Assembly (NCBI GenBank): GCA_002841945.1
Contig: PHBI01000055.1
Location: 1 to 36,345 of the forward strand
Source: Deltaproteobacteria bacterium HGW-Deltaproteobacteria-14
Lineage (GTDB): Bacteria > Myxococcota_A > UBA9042 > PHBI01
DNA: 36,345 nt
Direction of reading: 5' to 3'
Shown here: positions 9,526-17,920 of the stretch, one piece after another
Numbering within the stretch: position 1 is the stretch's first letter
Layout of the letters: each line of letters opens with the position of its first letter
The notes under the pieces: generated by a model
Told to the model about the DNA's origin: nothing
Seen by the model: the letters and a program-made list of their open reading frames with translations, nothing else
Database searches by the model: none
Program-made: the position numbers and the translations under genes

Positions 9526-11320
9526 CCGCGACCTCCGGTGTGGGGTGTATCGGGACGGTCACGCTGACGGCCGTCCCTCGCCCGGGGACTCCGCGGATCG
9601 TCAGCTCCCCGTCGATGAGCATCGCGCGCTCGCGCATACCGATCAGCCCGACGGACTCGTTGCTCTCGACCGCGTCCGCCGTGATCCCCTCGCCGTCGTC
9701 ACGGACGGCCAGCGTCATGGTCGCGTCCGTGGCGGTGAGCTCGATCTCCACCACCCGCGCGTCGGCGTGGCGAATCACGTTGGTGAGCGCCTCCTGCGCG
9801 ATCCGGAACAACGTCACCGAGACGCGCTCGTCGAGGCGCGAGTCGACGGCGTCCGCCTCGACCTCGACGACGAGCTCCGTTCGCGCTTCGGTCTCGCGAG
9901 CCTGCCACTCGAGGGCCGCGGTCAGCCCCAGCTTGTCGAGGACACCCGGGCGGAGACCGGAGGAGATGTGCCGGACGAAGTCCACCGCGGCGTCGATCTG
10001 CCGACTCATCGCAGCGATCTCGGCTTTGAGGGCGGTCGCGTCGGGCTCGCGCGCTTGGCTGCTCGCGCAGTGCAACGGAAGCCGCGACAGGTCGATCTTC
10101 AGCGACGTGAGCACCTGGCCGATCTCGTCGTGCAGCTCGCGCGAGATCCGCGCCGCTTCTGCTTCACGCACCACCTGGAGGCGGCCGGCGAGGGCCCGCA
10201 GCCGAGCTTGCGCGTCCAGGGCCTCGCGGTGCCGCGCCGCGAGGGAGTCGGCCATGGTGTTGAACGCCGTCGCGAGCGAGGAGAACTCTCCCTGGCCGCG
10301 TGGGACGGTCGCTCGGGCCGCGAGATCTCCGGCCCCGAGGCGCTGCGCCGCGCGAGCCAGTGACCGCACTCCGCGCAGGACACCGAGCTCCGCCGCGATG
10401 AACACCGCCGCGACGGTGAACAAGAGGAGCGCTCCCAGCCCGATGAGCGCGCGATAGAAGGTCCCGTTGACCTTCGCCAGGACCGAGTCATAGGGCATGC
10501 CCACGAGGACGAACAGGCCGGTCGCGTCGAGCGGAGTGGCCACGAAGAAGCGTCGGACGCCGGTACCCTGGAGGGTCAGCGTTCTCCCGTGCTGGGATCG
10601 CGCGAGCGCTGAAACATCGGCGATGTCCGCGTCCTCCGTGCCAACGGCCAGCGGCTGCGCGGCGTCACTCCGCGCGAGCACGCGGCCGTCTCGATCGGTG
10701 ACGAGGAGTGAGGAGCCGTCGGGAAGATCGCTGTGTCGCGACACCTCCGAGAGCCAACTCAGATCGAGGCCGCTGAACAGGACCGCGATCACGTCGTGGT
10801 GGGCGTCGCGCACGGCGTAGGCGTGGTTGAGCGTCGGCCGCTCGAAGATCGGCGAGATGAGGTACCTCCCGGCGACCGCTCCATCGGAGCGCAGCGCGTC
10901 GAGGTACGCCGGGTTGTCGCTCCAGCTCCGATAGCTCGCGAGCGGATAGGCGCTCGCCAGCACCCGCCCATCGGGGGACAGGACACCGATGTTGGCCAGC
11001 TGCGGGTGTCCGGCGAGCAGCGCCCGCAGGAAGGACGGGTCCGTGATCACCGGCGAGCTCGGCCCGTCACGGGCGACCTTCGCGCCGAGCCAGGACAGGA
11101 GCTCGCTCGCGCCTCGGATCTGATGGGCGTGCTCACGGCCCGCGAGCTCCGCCAGGTGCAGCGCGTCCTGCTCGGTCCGCTCGAGGGTGGCCGAGCGTTC
11201 ACTCTCGGCCACGAAGAACGCGAACAGGACCGCCGGCAGGACGGCGAGGCAGATGAGGAACAGCAAGCGCCCGCGCAGCGAGAAGAGAAACGACGCCGTC
11301 GCTCGCCTGCGGCGCTTCAT
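9506..11320 (-). CDS. Membrane sensor histidine kinase, HisKA_3 type
   Basis: This 604-residue kinase has a basic N terminus, a first membrane helix (about 19-38), an extracytoplasmic sensor region (about 39-285) that looks like a double CACHE domain (VLSPDGRVLAS, LLVTDRDGRVLARSD), a second helix (about 291-312) and a HAMP domain. A HisKA_3 domain follows with phospho-acceptor H397 (SRELHDEIGQ), then a HATPase with an N box (ALTNVIRHA) and G boxes (DDGEG, GLIGMRERA, GRGTAV). The family partners NarL-type regulators, and one is encoded right after it. The sensor does not show a NarX-type nitrate P box, so the signal is unknown. It might be a small organic acid, given the CACHE fold and the nearby TDT transporter. 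Confidence 0.93.
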   Translation of the reverse strand: MKRRRRATASFLFSLRGRLLFLICLAVLPAVLFAFFVAESERSATLERTEQDALHLAELAGREHAHQIRGASELLSWLGAKVARDGPSSPVITDPSFLRALLAGHPQLANIGVLSPDGRVLASAYPLASYRSWSDNPAYLDALRSDGAVAGRYLISPIFERPTLNHAYAVRDAHHDVIAVLFSGLDLSWLSEVSRHSDLPDGSSLLVTDRDGRVLARSDAAQPLAVGTEDADIADVSALARSQHGRTLTLQGTGVRRFFVATPLDATGLFVLVGMPYDSVLAKVNGTFYRALIGLGALLLFTVAAVFIAAELGVLRGVRSLARAAQRLGAGDLAARATVPRGQGEFSSLATAFNTMADSLAARHREALDAQARLRALAGRLQVVREAEAARISRELHDEIGQVLTSLKIDLSRLPLHCASSQAREPDATALKAEIAAMSRQIDAAVDFVRHISSGLRPGVLDKLGLTAALEWQARETEARTELVVEVEADAVDSRLDERVSVTLFRIAQEALTNVIRHADARVVEIELTATDATMTLAVRDDGEGITADAVESNESVGLIGMRERAMLIDGELTIRGVPGRGTAVSVTVPIHPTPEVADAHSDR

Positions 11321-11365
11321 TCGACGGCCCGACGCGCCGCGCGAACGTCAGCGCCGCACCCACGG

Positions 11366-11389
11366 GCTCGCCGCGCGCGCGCGGCGAGC
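11366..11389. repeat. 24-bp perfect palindrome upstream of the kinase gene
   Basis: The sequence GCTCGCCGCGCG followed at once by its exact reverse complement lies 46 bp upstream of the kinase ATG. It could be a dimeric operator or fold as a leader hairpin. In such GC-rich DNA part of the symmetry (CGCGCGCG) is cheap, so the functional call is weak. Confidence 0.5.
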
Positions 11390-11822
11390 GGACCGAGGCG
11401 GCGCTCCGGTGAGCGCGCACGGCGAGGTGGGTGGGCGTCACGCGCTCGCCGCTGCGCTGGCACTTCGAGCGGCGGCCCGTTGCAGAGCGCTCGCCCACCT
11501 TCACGTATGCCCACGTCGCCGCCTCCCTGACCCAGACTGGGGTGATCTCCGAGCGCTCAAGTGCAGGGCAGCCTCGATGGTGAGCGCAGCCGCTGTCAAG
11601 GACCGGCCATGGCCGGACCCGAGGCCCCCGCGTCCCTTCGACCGCCGGTCACCCCCGCTGCGCGAGCCCGGCTCGCTCGACGTCGCGTCCGAGCCGATCG
11701 CCGGTCCGTCGGGCGCCCCGTCGGCCCGCGGCTCCCGGGCGCCGGCGCCCGCGACCGGGCGCGCTGCACCGGCGGCGGCGGGAGCGACCTCGTCGGGGCA
11801 GGTCGGAGGCGCGCCATCGAGA

Positions 11823-11853
11823 TATAATCTACTTTACGCGATTAAACTTCGCG
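11823..11853 (+). promoter_or_regulatory. Probable promoter of the globin/reductase operon
   Basis: An AT-rich island in very GC-rich DNA contains a consensus -10 box TATAAT at 11823-11828. No good -35 box is seen 16-18 bp upstream, which suggests activator dependence or a different sigma factor. Transcription would start near 11835, about 100 nt before the globin start. A short dyad, CGCGA-N7-TCGCG (11837-11853), sits at the predicted start, where a repressor could act. The Fe-S-type regulator encoded second in the operon is a candidate ligand for it. Confidence 0.5.
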
Positions 11854-11938
11854 ACTACGCTGCCGGTCGGTGCGAACGCCTCGCGCCCACGCGACGAGGC
11901 ACCACGACTCGCTCCGCCGCGAGTCGAAGGAGTCGATG

Positions 11939-12436
11939 ATGACGACGACCGAACGCCGCGCCCGGATCGCCGAGCGGAGCCGCGTGGCGGGGGATCCGAT
12001 CGCGCTGTTCCCGGTCGCGCGCGTCGCGGCGATGGTGCACGGCTTCTACGCCAAGGTCCGAGAGGACGCGGTGCTGGGGCCGGTCTTCGACCGCCGCGTC
12101 GACGACTGGCCGGTCCACCTCGAGCGCATGGTGCTGTTCTGGCGCACGGTCCTGCGCTGCGAGCCGGCGTTCAAACCCGCGCTCCGCGGCGCCCCACCGC
12201 AGCTCCATCAGCAGATCGCCGAGCTCCGCCGCGACCACTTCGAGCGCTGGCTGGCGCTCTTCGCGGAGACCGTCGAGGCCACCTTCGACGCCGAGCCGGC
12301 GCGCTACGTCCTCGAGTGTGCCGAGCGCATCGGCGCGTCGCTGTCTCGGCACCTCGACCCGGTCCCGACCGGGCCGGACGGCTCGGCCTCCCCCTCGGCG
12401 CGGGGCCCGGTGACCACGGACGCGGTGCGACCATGA
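11939..12436 (+). CDS. Group III truncated haemoglobin
   Basis: This 165-residue product (from ATG 11939) is a single-domain 2-on-2 globin. Group III features are the HGFYAKVREDAVLGPVF segment after the A helix, WPVHLERMVLFW, and HFERWLALFAETVEATF near the G/H helices. Adjacent ATGs occur at 11936 and 11939; AAGGAG at 11927-11932 is 3 nt from the first and 6 nt from the second, so the second is preferred. The family binds O2 and NO and is often linked to NO detoxification or redox chemistry. Here it heads a molybdoenzyme operon, which suggests protection against NO formed during nitrate or nitrite metabolism. It overlaps the next gene by 4 bp (ATGA). The Gly/Pro/Ser-rich tail is probably disordered. 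Confidence 0.88.
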   Translation: MTTTERRARIAERSRVAGDPIALFPVARVAAMVHGFYAKVREDAVLGPVFDRRVDDWPVHLERMVLFWRTVLRCEPAFKPALRGAPPQLHQQIAELRRDHFERWLALFAETVEATFDAEPARYVLECAERIGASLSRHLDPVPTGPDGSASPSARGPVTTDAVRP

Positions 12437-13122
12437 TCGTGCTCAACGCGCAGCGCACGCAGCTCCTCGACGCCATCAAGCGCGAAGGGACCGTGTCGGT
12501 CGACGCCCTCGTCGGTCGGAGCGACCTCTCCAAGACCGCGGTGCGAGCTCACCTCCTCACCCTCGAGGAGCTGGGCTTCATCGAGCGCGCCGAGGTCGCG
12601 GGCACACGGGTGGGGCGCCCGCCCCTGGCGTTCCGCGTGACCGAGCGAGCGCGACCGCTCTTTCCGTCCGTCGACCCGGAGCTGCTCACGAGGCTGCTGG
12701 GATTGCTCGGCGAGCGCGGCCACCAGGACGTCATCGACGCCTTCTTCGAGGACATCTGGGCCGAGCGCCGAAGGGAGTACGCGCAAGAGCTGGCGGCCCG
12801 GTTCGGGGCCGACCCGACGCTGTCCGAGCGGCTCGAGGTGTTGGAGGCGGTCCTGGATCGGGGCCACTTCATGCCCCGGATCGAGGTCGGCGACGCCGAT
12901 GAGGCCGATCGCCCCGGTCGGCGACGGCGCGTGGTCATCAACGAGTGCAACTGCCCGTTCGGCGCGGCCGTCCGGGCGACGCGGGTCCCGTGCGTGCTCG
13001 AGCGGGAGTTCCTGGGGGAGGTCGTCGGCGCCCCGCCGACCGCGACGAAGTTCGCCACGTCCTTGTCGAGCCTGTGCGTCTTCACGTTCGACGCGGGCCA
13101 CGCCCCCGACCGAGCGGCGTGA
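12433..13122 (+). CDS. HTH regulator with SufR-like Fe-S cysteines
   Basis: This 229-residue protein starts at the ATG that overlaps the globin stop. The N-terminal winged HTH of the DeoR/ArsR-like class (about 8-70, TVSVDALVGRSDLSKTAVRA) ends in RVGRPPLAFRVTE. The C-terminal half carries C172, C174, C187 and C215. The spacing C174-x12-C187-x27-C215 is what I recall for SufR, a repressor that loses activity when its [4Fe-4S] cluster is damaged or oxidised. Known family members sense Fe-S status, redox state or NO. Its place between a globin and a multi-Fe-S reductase suggests it controls this operon. A metal rather than a cluster remains possible. Confidence 0.8.
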   Translation: MIVLNAQRTQLLDAIKREGTVSVDALVGRSDLSKTAVRAHLLTLEELGFIERAEVAGTRVGRPPLAFRVTERARPLFPSVDPELLTRLLGLLGERGHQDVIDAFFEDIWAERRREYAQELAARFGADPTLSERLEVLEAVLDRGHFMPRIEVGDADEADRPGRRRRVVINECNCPFGAAVRATRVPCVLEREFLGEVVGAPPTATKFATSLSSLCVFTFDAGHAPDRAA

Positions 13123-13188
13123 CCCCGTGGAACGTCGCATCACCAGCCTGATCCACCGCATCCACCACTCCAACGACGAGCGAGGCGT

Positions 13189-14355
13189 ATGCACCGCGTA
13201 GCCCTCAGAGCGGGCGCCTGGGCGTCCGGCGTCACCCTCGGGCTCGGTGGCCTCATCGTCCTCGGCTCGCGCAACCTGGCGCACTTCGACGCCGCGCTCG
13301 TCGCCTACACGTTCGCGATCCTGTTCGCGACCTTCGGCCTGACCTATCGCTACGTCGTCTGGCTGCAGCGCCCCCCGACGCGGCTCTATTGGCGCCGGGG
13401 CTGGCAGGCCTTCCTCTCGCGCGGGCTCCACCCGCGCCGCTTCCTGCGCGGCGTCGGGCGCTTCACCTCCGACATCGTGATGAACCGCTTCATCTTCCGG
13501 CGCGACCGCCTGCGAGGCGTCGCCCACCTGTGCATCATGTGGGGGACGCTGCTCGCCGCCGCGATCACCTTCCCGCTCGTCTTCGGCTGGCTGCACTTCG
13601 CCCCGGTGCCCGGCGACCTCACCCAGTACCGCGTGGTCGTCTTCGGCTTCCCGACCTTCGCGTTCCCCAGCGCGTCGCTCTTCGGCTTCATCCTCTTTCA
13701 CGGGCTCGTGTGGGCCTCGTTTCTCGTGATCATCGGCGTCATGCTCGCCATGCGCCGCCGCATGCGCGACGGCGGCGCGGCGTCGCTGCAGCGCTTCGCC
13801 GAGGACTTCCTGCCGCTCTTTCTGCTCTTCGCGGTCAGCGTCACCGGCCTCATGCTCACCGTCAGCTACACCTGGCTGAAGGGCCGCGGCTACGACTTCA
13901 TCGCCGTACTGCACGCCATCACCGTCATCGCGACCTTCCTGTGGCTGCCGTTCGGCAAGCTCTTCCACATCTTCCAGCGCCCGGCACAGCTCGGCGTGGG
14001 CCTCTACAAGGACCTCGGCCACGACGGCCCGCACGCCGCCTGCCGCCGCTGCGGCGCCGCCTTCACCTCGCTCGCGCACGTCAACGACCTCATCGGCGTG
14101 ACGCGTGAGCTCGGCTACGACTACGGCGTCGACGACCCGCGCATCGAGCACTACCAGTGGATCTGCCCCCCGTGTCGCCGCGCCACCCTCGCCCTGGCCC
14201 AGAGCCGCGCGTGGGCGGACGTGCGCGGCGGGGTGACGCTCGTCGCCGCGTCCCCCGACGCGACCGCGCCCCTCTCGCCGACGCCGCGCCACGCCAACCC
14301 CGGCCGCGGCGAGGGGCCGCTCGGCGTCGAGGACGCGACGAACTTCCACCCCTGA
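13189..14355 (+). CDS. NarI-like membrane cytochrome b with zinc-ribbon tail
   Basis: This 388-residue protein has about five to six membrane helices in residues 10-265. Candidate haem ligands are H113 (VAHLCIMWG), H171 (LFHGLVW), H242 (VLHAIT) and H260 (KLFHIF), matching the spread of haem-binding helices in NarI/HdrE-type cytochromes. After the last helix a soluble tail has CRRC (285-288) and CPPC (326-329), consistent with a zinc ribbon or Fe-S/metal site. It probably oxidises quinol and passes electrons to the ferredoxin and molybdenum subunits downstream. Similar proteins are sometimes labelled MFS transporters, which the histidine pattern does not support. There is a 66-bp gap before it and a 53-bp gap after it. 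Confidence 0.75.
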   Translation: MHRVALRAGAWASGVTLGLGGLIVLGSRNLAHFDAALVAYTFAILFATFGLTYRYVVWLQRPPTRLYWRRGWQAFLSRGLHPRRFLRGVGRFTSDIVMNRFIFRRDRLRGVAHLCIMWGTLLAAAITFPLVFGWLHFAPVPGDLTQYRVVVFGFPTFAFPSASLFGFILFHGLVWASFLVIIGVMLAMRRRMRDGGAASLQRFAEDFLPLFLLFAVSVTGLMLTVSYTWLKGRGYDFIAVLHAITVIATFLWLPFGKLFHIFQRPAQLGVGLYKDLGHDGPHAACRRCGAAFTSLAHVNDLIGVTRELGYDYGVDDPRIEHYQWICPPCRRATLALAQSRAWADVRGGVTLVAASPDATAPLSPTPRHANPGRGEGPLGVEDATNFHP

Positions 14356-14408
14356 ATCGGGCCGCCGCGCCACCGCGCGCGGCGCACGACCGAAGGACTC
14401 CGCCCACC

Positions 14409-16679
14409 ATGCCGATCCCCGACCCCGAGAACCTGGCGCTGCTCGACGCCTTCGGCCCCCACCGCGCGTACGAACGCGACCGCGCGCAGGCCCCGGGCGC
14501 GCCCGCCGACACCCACCTCGTCAAGACCCACTGCTGCTTCTGCGGCCAACAGTGCGGCATCCAGCTCGCGGTCCGCGACAACGCGGTGGTCGGCTTCGAG
14601 CCCTGGTACGACTTCCCGTTCAACAAGGGCAAGCTCTGCCCCAAGGGGATCAAGCGCTACCTCCAGAACCAGCACCCCGATCGCCTCGTGCACGCCTACG
14701 CCAAGGACGCCAGCGCCCCCGAGGGGTTCCGCGCGCTGCCCTACGCCGCGGCCATCGCCCGGGTCGCGAGCGAGATCGAGCGCATCCAGACCCAGCACGG
14801 CGCCGACGCCTTCGCGGTGCTCACCGGGGCGAGCCTGACCACCGAGAAGGCCTACCTCATGGGCAAGTTCGCGCACATGACGCTGCGAACGGCCAACATC
14901 GACTACAACGGCCGCCTCTGCATGGTGAGCGCCGGCGCCGGCAACAAGAAGGCGTTCGGCGTGGACCGCGCCGCCAACCCCTGGGACGACATCCTCGGCG
15001 CCGAGGTCCTCCTGATCGCCGGCGCCAACATCGCCGAGTGCGCGCCGATCACCACCGACTACGTGTGGCAGGCCCGCGAGCGGGGCGCGCGGATCATCGT
15101 CGTCGACCCGCGCCTCACGCCGCTCGCGCGCACCGCGGACCTGTTCCTGCCCGTCAAGCCCGGGCGCGACGTGGCGCTCTTCAACGGCATCCTCCACCTC
15201 ATGATCGAGAACGACTGGCTCGACCGGGCGTTCATCGACGAGCACACCGTCGGCTTCGAGGCGCTCGCGGAGCACGTCGCCGAGTGGACGCCCGCGCGGA
15301 CCGCGGAGGTCACCGGCATCGCCGAGCCGCTGATCCGCCAGGCCGCCGCCATGTGGGGCCAGGCCCGGACGAGCTTCCTGATGCACGCGCGCGGCATCGA
15401 GCACCACAGCCACGGCGTGCAGAACGTGCTCGGCGCGATCAACCTCGTGCTCGCCTCGGGGCGAATCGGCCGCGAGTTCTGCGGCTACGCCACCATCACG
15501 GGCCAGGGCAACGGCCAGGGCGGCCGCGAGCACGGCCAGAAGTGCGACCAGCTGCCGGGCGGCCGCGACCTCGGCGACCCCGAGCACCGCGCCTACATCG
15601 CCGATGTGTGGGGGATGCGCCCCGACGAGCTGCCCCAGCCCGGGGTCGACGCCTACGAGATCTTCCGCAAGGTCGAGCGCGACGAGGTCCGCGGGCTGCT
15701 CTCGATCTGCTTCAACCCGGTGGTGTCGCTCCCCGACAACAACTTCATCCGCGCCATGCTCGACAAGCTCGAGTTCTACGTGGCGATCGACTTCTTCATG
15801 AACGAGACCGCGCGCTACGCGGACGTGGTCCTGCCGGGCTCGCTGCACGAGGAGGACGAGGGCACGGTCACGCAGACCGAGGGCCGCGTCATCAAGATCA
15901 ACAAGGCCGTGGATTGCCCGGGAGAGGCGCGCCAGGATTGGATCATCATCCAGGACATCGCGCGCGCCCTGGGCCGCGAGCGCGGGCTCACCTTCGCGAA
16001 CCCCGAGGCGATCTTCGACGAGCTGCGCGTCGCCTCGCGCGGCGGGCTCTGCGACTACTCCGGCATCACGTACGACAAGATCGAGCGGCAATACGGCGTC
16101 TTCTGGCCGTGCCCGGACACCGACCCCGACGGCGAGCCGTGCCCCGACCACCCCGGAACGCCGCGGCTCTTCGAGCCCGGCTCTTGGAACTCGGTCGCGC
16201 GCGGCGCGGGGCCCTTCTACTTCGCCGACGGCAAGGCGCGCTTCAACGTCGCGCGCTACGCGCCGCCGACGGAGGTCGTCGACGACGCGTTCCCGATCAT
16301 CCTGACCACCGGGCGCGTCGTCAGCCAGTTCCTCTCCGGTGCGCAGACGCGCCGCATCGGGCCGCTGGTCGACCACCAGCCCGAGCCCCGCGTCGAGATC
16401 CACCCGCGCCTCGCCGAGCGCTTCGGCATCGCCCACGACGACTGGGTGCGGGTCAGCTCGCGCCGCGGCGAGTGTACGCTGCAGGCGAACGTGGTCCGCA
16501 CCATCCGCCCCGACACGGTGTTCATCCCGTATCACTGGGCGGGCCGCAAGAGCGTGAACCAGCTGACGATCTCGGCCCAGGACCCGATCTCGAAGATCCC
16601 CGAGTTCAAGGTCTGCGCGGTGAAGCTCGAGAAGGCGACCGCGCCGGCGTACCGCGCCGATCTCGAGCCCCAGCAGTAG
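14409..16679 (+). CDS. NasA/NarB-type bis-MGD molybdopterin oxidoreductase (probable nitrate reductase)
   Basis: This 756-residue catalytic subunit has an N-terminal [4Fe-4S] site C42-x2-C45-x3-C49-x27-C77 (KGKLCPKG). The probable Mo ligand is C171 in NGRLCMVSAGAG, at the place of the cysteine in NapA/NasA. The GQGGREHGQKCDQLPGGR segment parallels the QPNAMGGREVGG element of assimilatory nitrate reductases. A C-terminal molydop-binding domain (about 600-740) ends near YHWAGRKSVNQLT. No Tat signal is present, so it acts in the cytoplasm. I chose ATG 14409 because homology begins soon after it; AAGGA lies 11 nt upstream, a long spacing. The substrate is inferred: nitrate fits the family, but no nitrite reductase or nitrate transporter is in the window. 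Confidence 0.85.
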   Translation: MPIPDPENLALLDAFGPHRAYERDRAQAPGAPADTHLVKTHCCFCGQQCGIQLAVRDNAVVGFEPWYDFPFNKGKLCPKGIKRYLQNQHPDRLVHAYAKDASAPEGFRALPYAAAIARVASEIERIQTQHGADAFAVLTGASLTTEKAYLMGKFAHMTLRTANIDYNGRLCMVSAGAGNKKAFGVDRAANPWDDILGAEVLLIAGANIAECAPITTDYVWQARERGARIIVVDPRLTPLARTADLFLPVKPGRDVALFNGILHLMIENDWLDRAFIDEHTVGFEALAEHVAEWTPARTAEVTGIAEPLIRQAAAMWGQARTSFLMHARGIEHHSHGVQNVLGAINLVLASGRIGREFCGYATITGQGNGQGGREHGQKCDQLPGGRDLGDPEHRAYIADVWGMRPDELPQPGVDAYEIFRKVERDEVRGLLSICFNPVVSLPDNNFIRAMLDKLEFYVAIDFFMNETARYADVVLPGSLHEEDEGTVTQTEGRVIKINKAVDCPGEARQDWIIIQDIARALGRERGLTFANPEAIFDELRVASRGGLCDYSGITYDKIERQYGVFWPCPDTDPDGEPCPDHPGTPRLFEPGSWNSVARGAGPFYFADGKARFNVARYAPPTEVVDDAFPIILTTGRVVSQFLSGAQTRRIGPLVDHQPEPRVEIHPRLAERFGIAHDDWVRVSSRRGECTLQANVVRTIRPDTVFIPYHWAGRKSVNQLTISAQDPISKIPEFKVCAVKLEKATAPAYRADLEPQQ

Positions 16680-16694
16680 GCCCCGGAGGTTTTT

Positions 16695-17333
16695 ATGCCC
16701 GTCCCGACCGACCTCCACTTCTATATCGACCCGGCGCGCTGCATCGGCTGCAACGCGTGCGTGCAGGGCTGCAGCGAGTGCGAGAGCCACAAGGGTCAGT
16801 CGATGATCCAGCTCGACTTCATCGACACCCTGCGCTCCCCGCAGACGGTGCCGGTCGTGTGCATGCACTGCGACTCGCCGACCTGCGCCGAGGTGTGCCC
16901 GGCGGACGCGATCAAGCGCACCGAAGACGGCGTCGTCCTGTCGGCGCGCAAGCCGCGGTGCATCGCGTGCAACAACTGCGTGCTCGCGTGCCCGTTCGGC
17001 GTGCCCAAGATGAACACCGACATGGGCCTGATGATGAAGTGTGACCTGTGCTACGACCGGACCTCGGTCGGCAAGAAGCCCATGTGCGCGTCGGTCTGCC
17101 CGAGCCAGGCGCTGTTCTACGGCACGCGCGAGGAGATCGAGCGGCTCAGGCCGCGCTCGACCCCGGTGTCGACGTTCCAGTTCGGCCGCCAGACCATCAC
17201 CACGCGGGTGCGGATGATGGTCCCCCGGGAGGCGCCCCCGCACCTGTCGGCGCTCGACGGGCTGCGCGACCCCGGCATCGGCCACGAGGTCTCCGACGAC
17301 GTCTTCGCCACCCACGCCCGGTGGGAGGAGTGA
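16695..17333 (+). CDS. Four-cluster ferredoxin subunit (DmsB/NrfC type)
   Basis: This 212-residue iron-sulfur protein carries four Cys groups: CIGCNACVQGC, CMHCDSPTCAEVCP, CIACNNCVLACP and CDLCYDR...CASVCP. This is the usual four-[4Fe-4S] wire of molybdoenzyme electron-transfer subunits. It lacks an export signal, like the catalytic subunit. GGAGG at 16685-16689 lies 5 nt before the ATG, only 15 bp after the catalytic gene. The C-terminal region (about 150-212, TVSTFQFG-like, ending HARWEE) has no cysteines and may contact the catalytic or Rieske subunit. It probably carries electrons from the cytochrome b or Rieske protein to the molybdenum centre. Confidence 0.92.
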   Translation: MPVPTDLHFYIDPARCIGCNACVQGCSECESHKGQSMIQLDFIDTLRSPQTVPVVCMHCDSPTCAEVCPADAIKRTEDGVVLSARKPRCIACNNCVLACPFGVPKMNTDMGLMMKCDLCYDRTSVGKKPMCASVCPSQALFYGTREEIERLRPRSTPVSTFQFGRQTITTRVRMMVPREAPPHLSALDGLRDPGIGHEVSDDVFATHARWEE

Positions 17334-17338
17334 CCGCC

Positions 17339-17920
17339 ATGACATCGAAAACGATCGACACGAGCCCGTCGGAGGTGCGCGAGCCCGACGACGTGACGGT
17401 GGCCCCCGACGGGCGCCCGATGGCGGCGCAGCCCGAGTGGCGCCGCGAGTTCCCCATCGACTGGCCGGCGGACGAGTACGTCTCGCGCCGGGCGATGTTG
17501 AAGTTCATGACGCTCACGAGCGCGGCGTTCGTCGGGGGGCACGCCTGGCTCGCCGCGACGGCGGGGGGGCCAGAAGGCGCGCCGCTGCCGCGCCTGGCGA
17601 TCGGGCGCGTCGACGAGCTCGCGCCCGGGGGCGCGCGGATCTTCCAGTACCCCGAGGGCAGCCCGCCGCGGCTGCTCATCCGCATCGATGAGACGCGCTT
17701 CGTGGCGTATGACCAGGCCTGCACGCACCTCTCGTGCCCGGTCATCCCGGAGCCGCGGGCCGGCAAGCTCCACTGCCCCTGCCACAACGGCTGGTTCGAC
17801 CTCGCGAGCGGGGCGCCGCTCGCCGGGCCCCCGCGCCGCCCGCTGCCGCGCGTCACCCTCGAGATCGAGGGCGGCGTCATCTACGCGACCGGGATCGTGA
17901 CCGTGGCGGCCGTCTCGTGA
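17339..17920 (+). CDS. bc1-type Rieske [2Fe-2S] protein with N-terminal anchor
   Basis: This 193-residue protein has a long charged N terminus, then SRRAMLKFMTLTSAAFVGG (49-67), a degenerate Tat-type signal or membrane anchor. The Rieske fold carries box 1 C128-T-H130-LSC133 and box 2 C146-P-C148-H149. C133 and C148 would form the disulfide of high-potential bc1-type Rieske proteins. GGGAGGAG at 17323-17330 sits 8 nt before the ATG. If exported, the cluster would face the periplasm, opposite to the catalytic subunit, and could take electrons from quinol. If the signal is only an anchor it may face the cytoplasm. The gene overlaps the next by GTGA. Confidence 0.9.
   Translation: MTSKTIDTSPSEVREPDDVTVAPDGRPMAAQPEWRREFPIDWPADEYVSRRAMLKFMTLTSAAFVGGHAWLAATAGGPEGAPLPRLAIGRVDELAPGGARIFQYPEGSPPRLLIRIDETRFVAYDQACTHLSCPVIPEPRAGKLHCPCHNGWFDLASGAPLAGPPRRPLPRVTLEIEGGVIYATGIVTVAAVS

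Larger units (their letters stand above)
11321..11935. other. Divergent intergenic region between kinase and globin operon
   Basis: No supported gene lies in these 615 bp between the minus-strand kinase and the plus-strand globin operon; overlapping ORFs here are low-complexity Arg/Ala/Pro shadows. The region holds a 24-bp perfect palindrome close to the kinase start and an AT-rich island near 11820-11850 that probably contains the globin operon promoter. Confidence 0.6.

Noticed and set aside
11603..11616. Palindrome CCGGCCATGGCCGG
   Set aside because: A 14-bp GC-rich palindrome is expected by chance here and is not near a gene start.
12304..14373. A 689-codon minus-strand ORF
   Set aside because: It is antisense to the regulator and cytochrome b genes, with a charged repetitive product.
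14151..17345. A 1064-codon minus-strand ORF
   Set aside because: It is antisense to the molybdoenzyme and ferredoxin genes; low-complexity composition, no motif.
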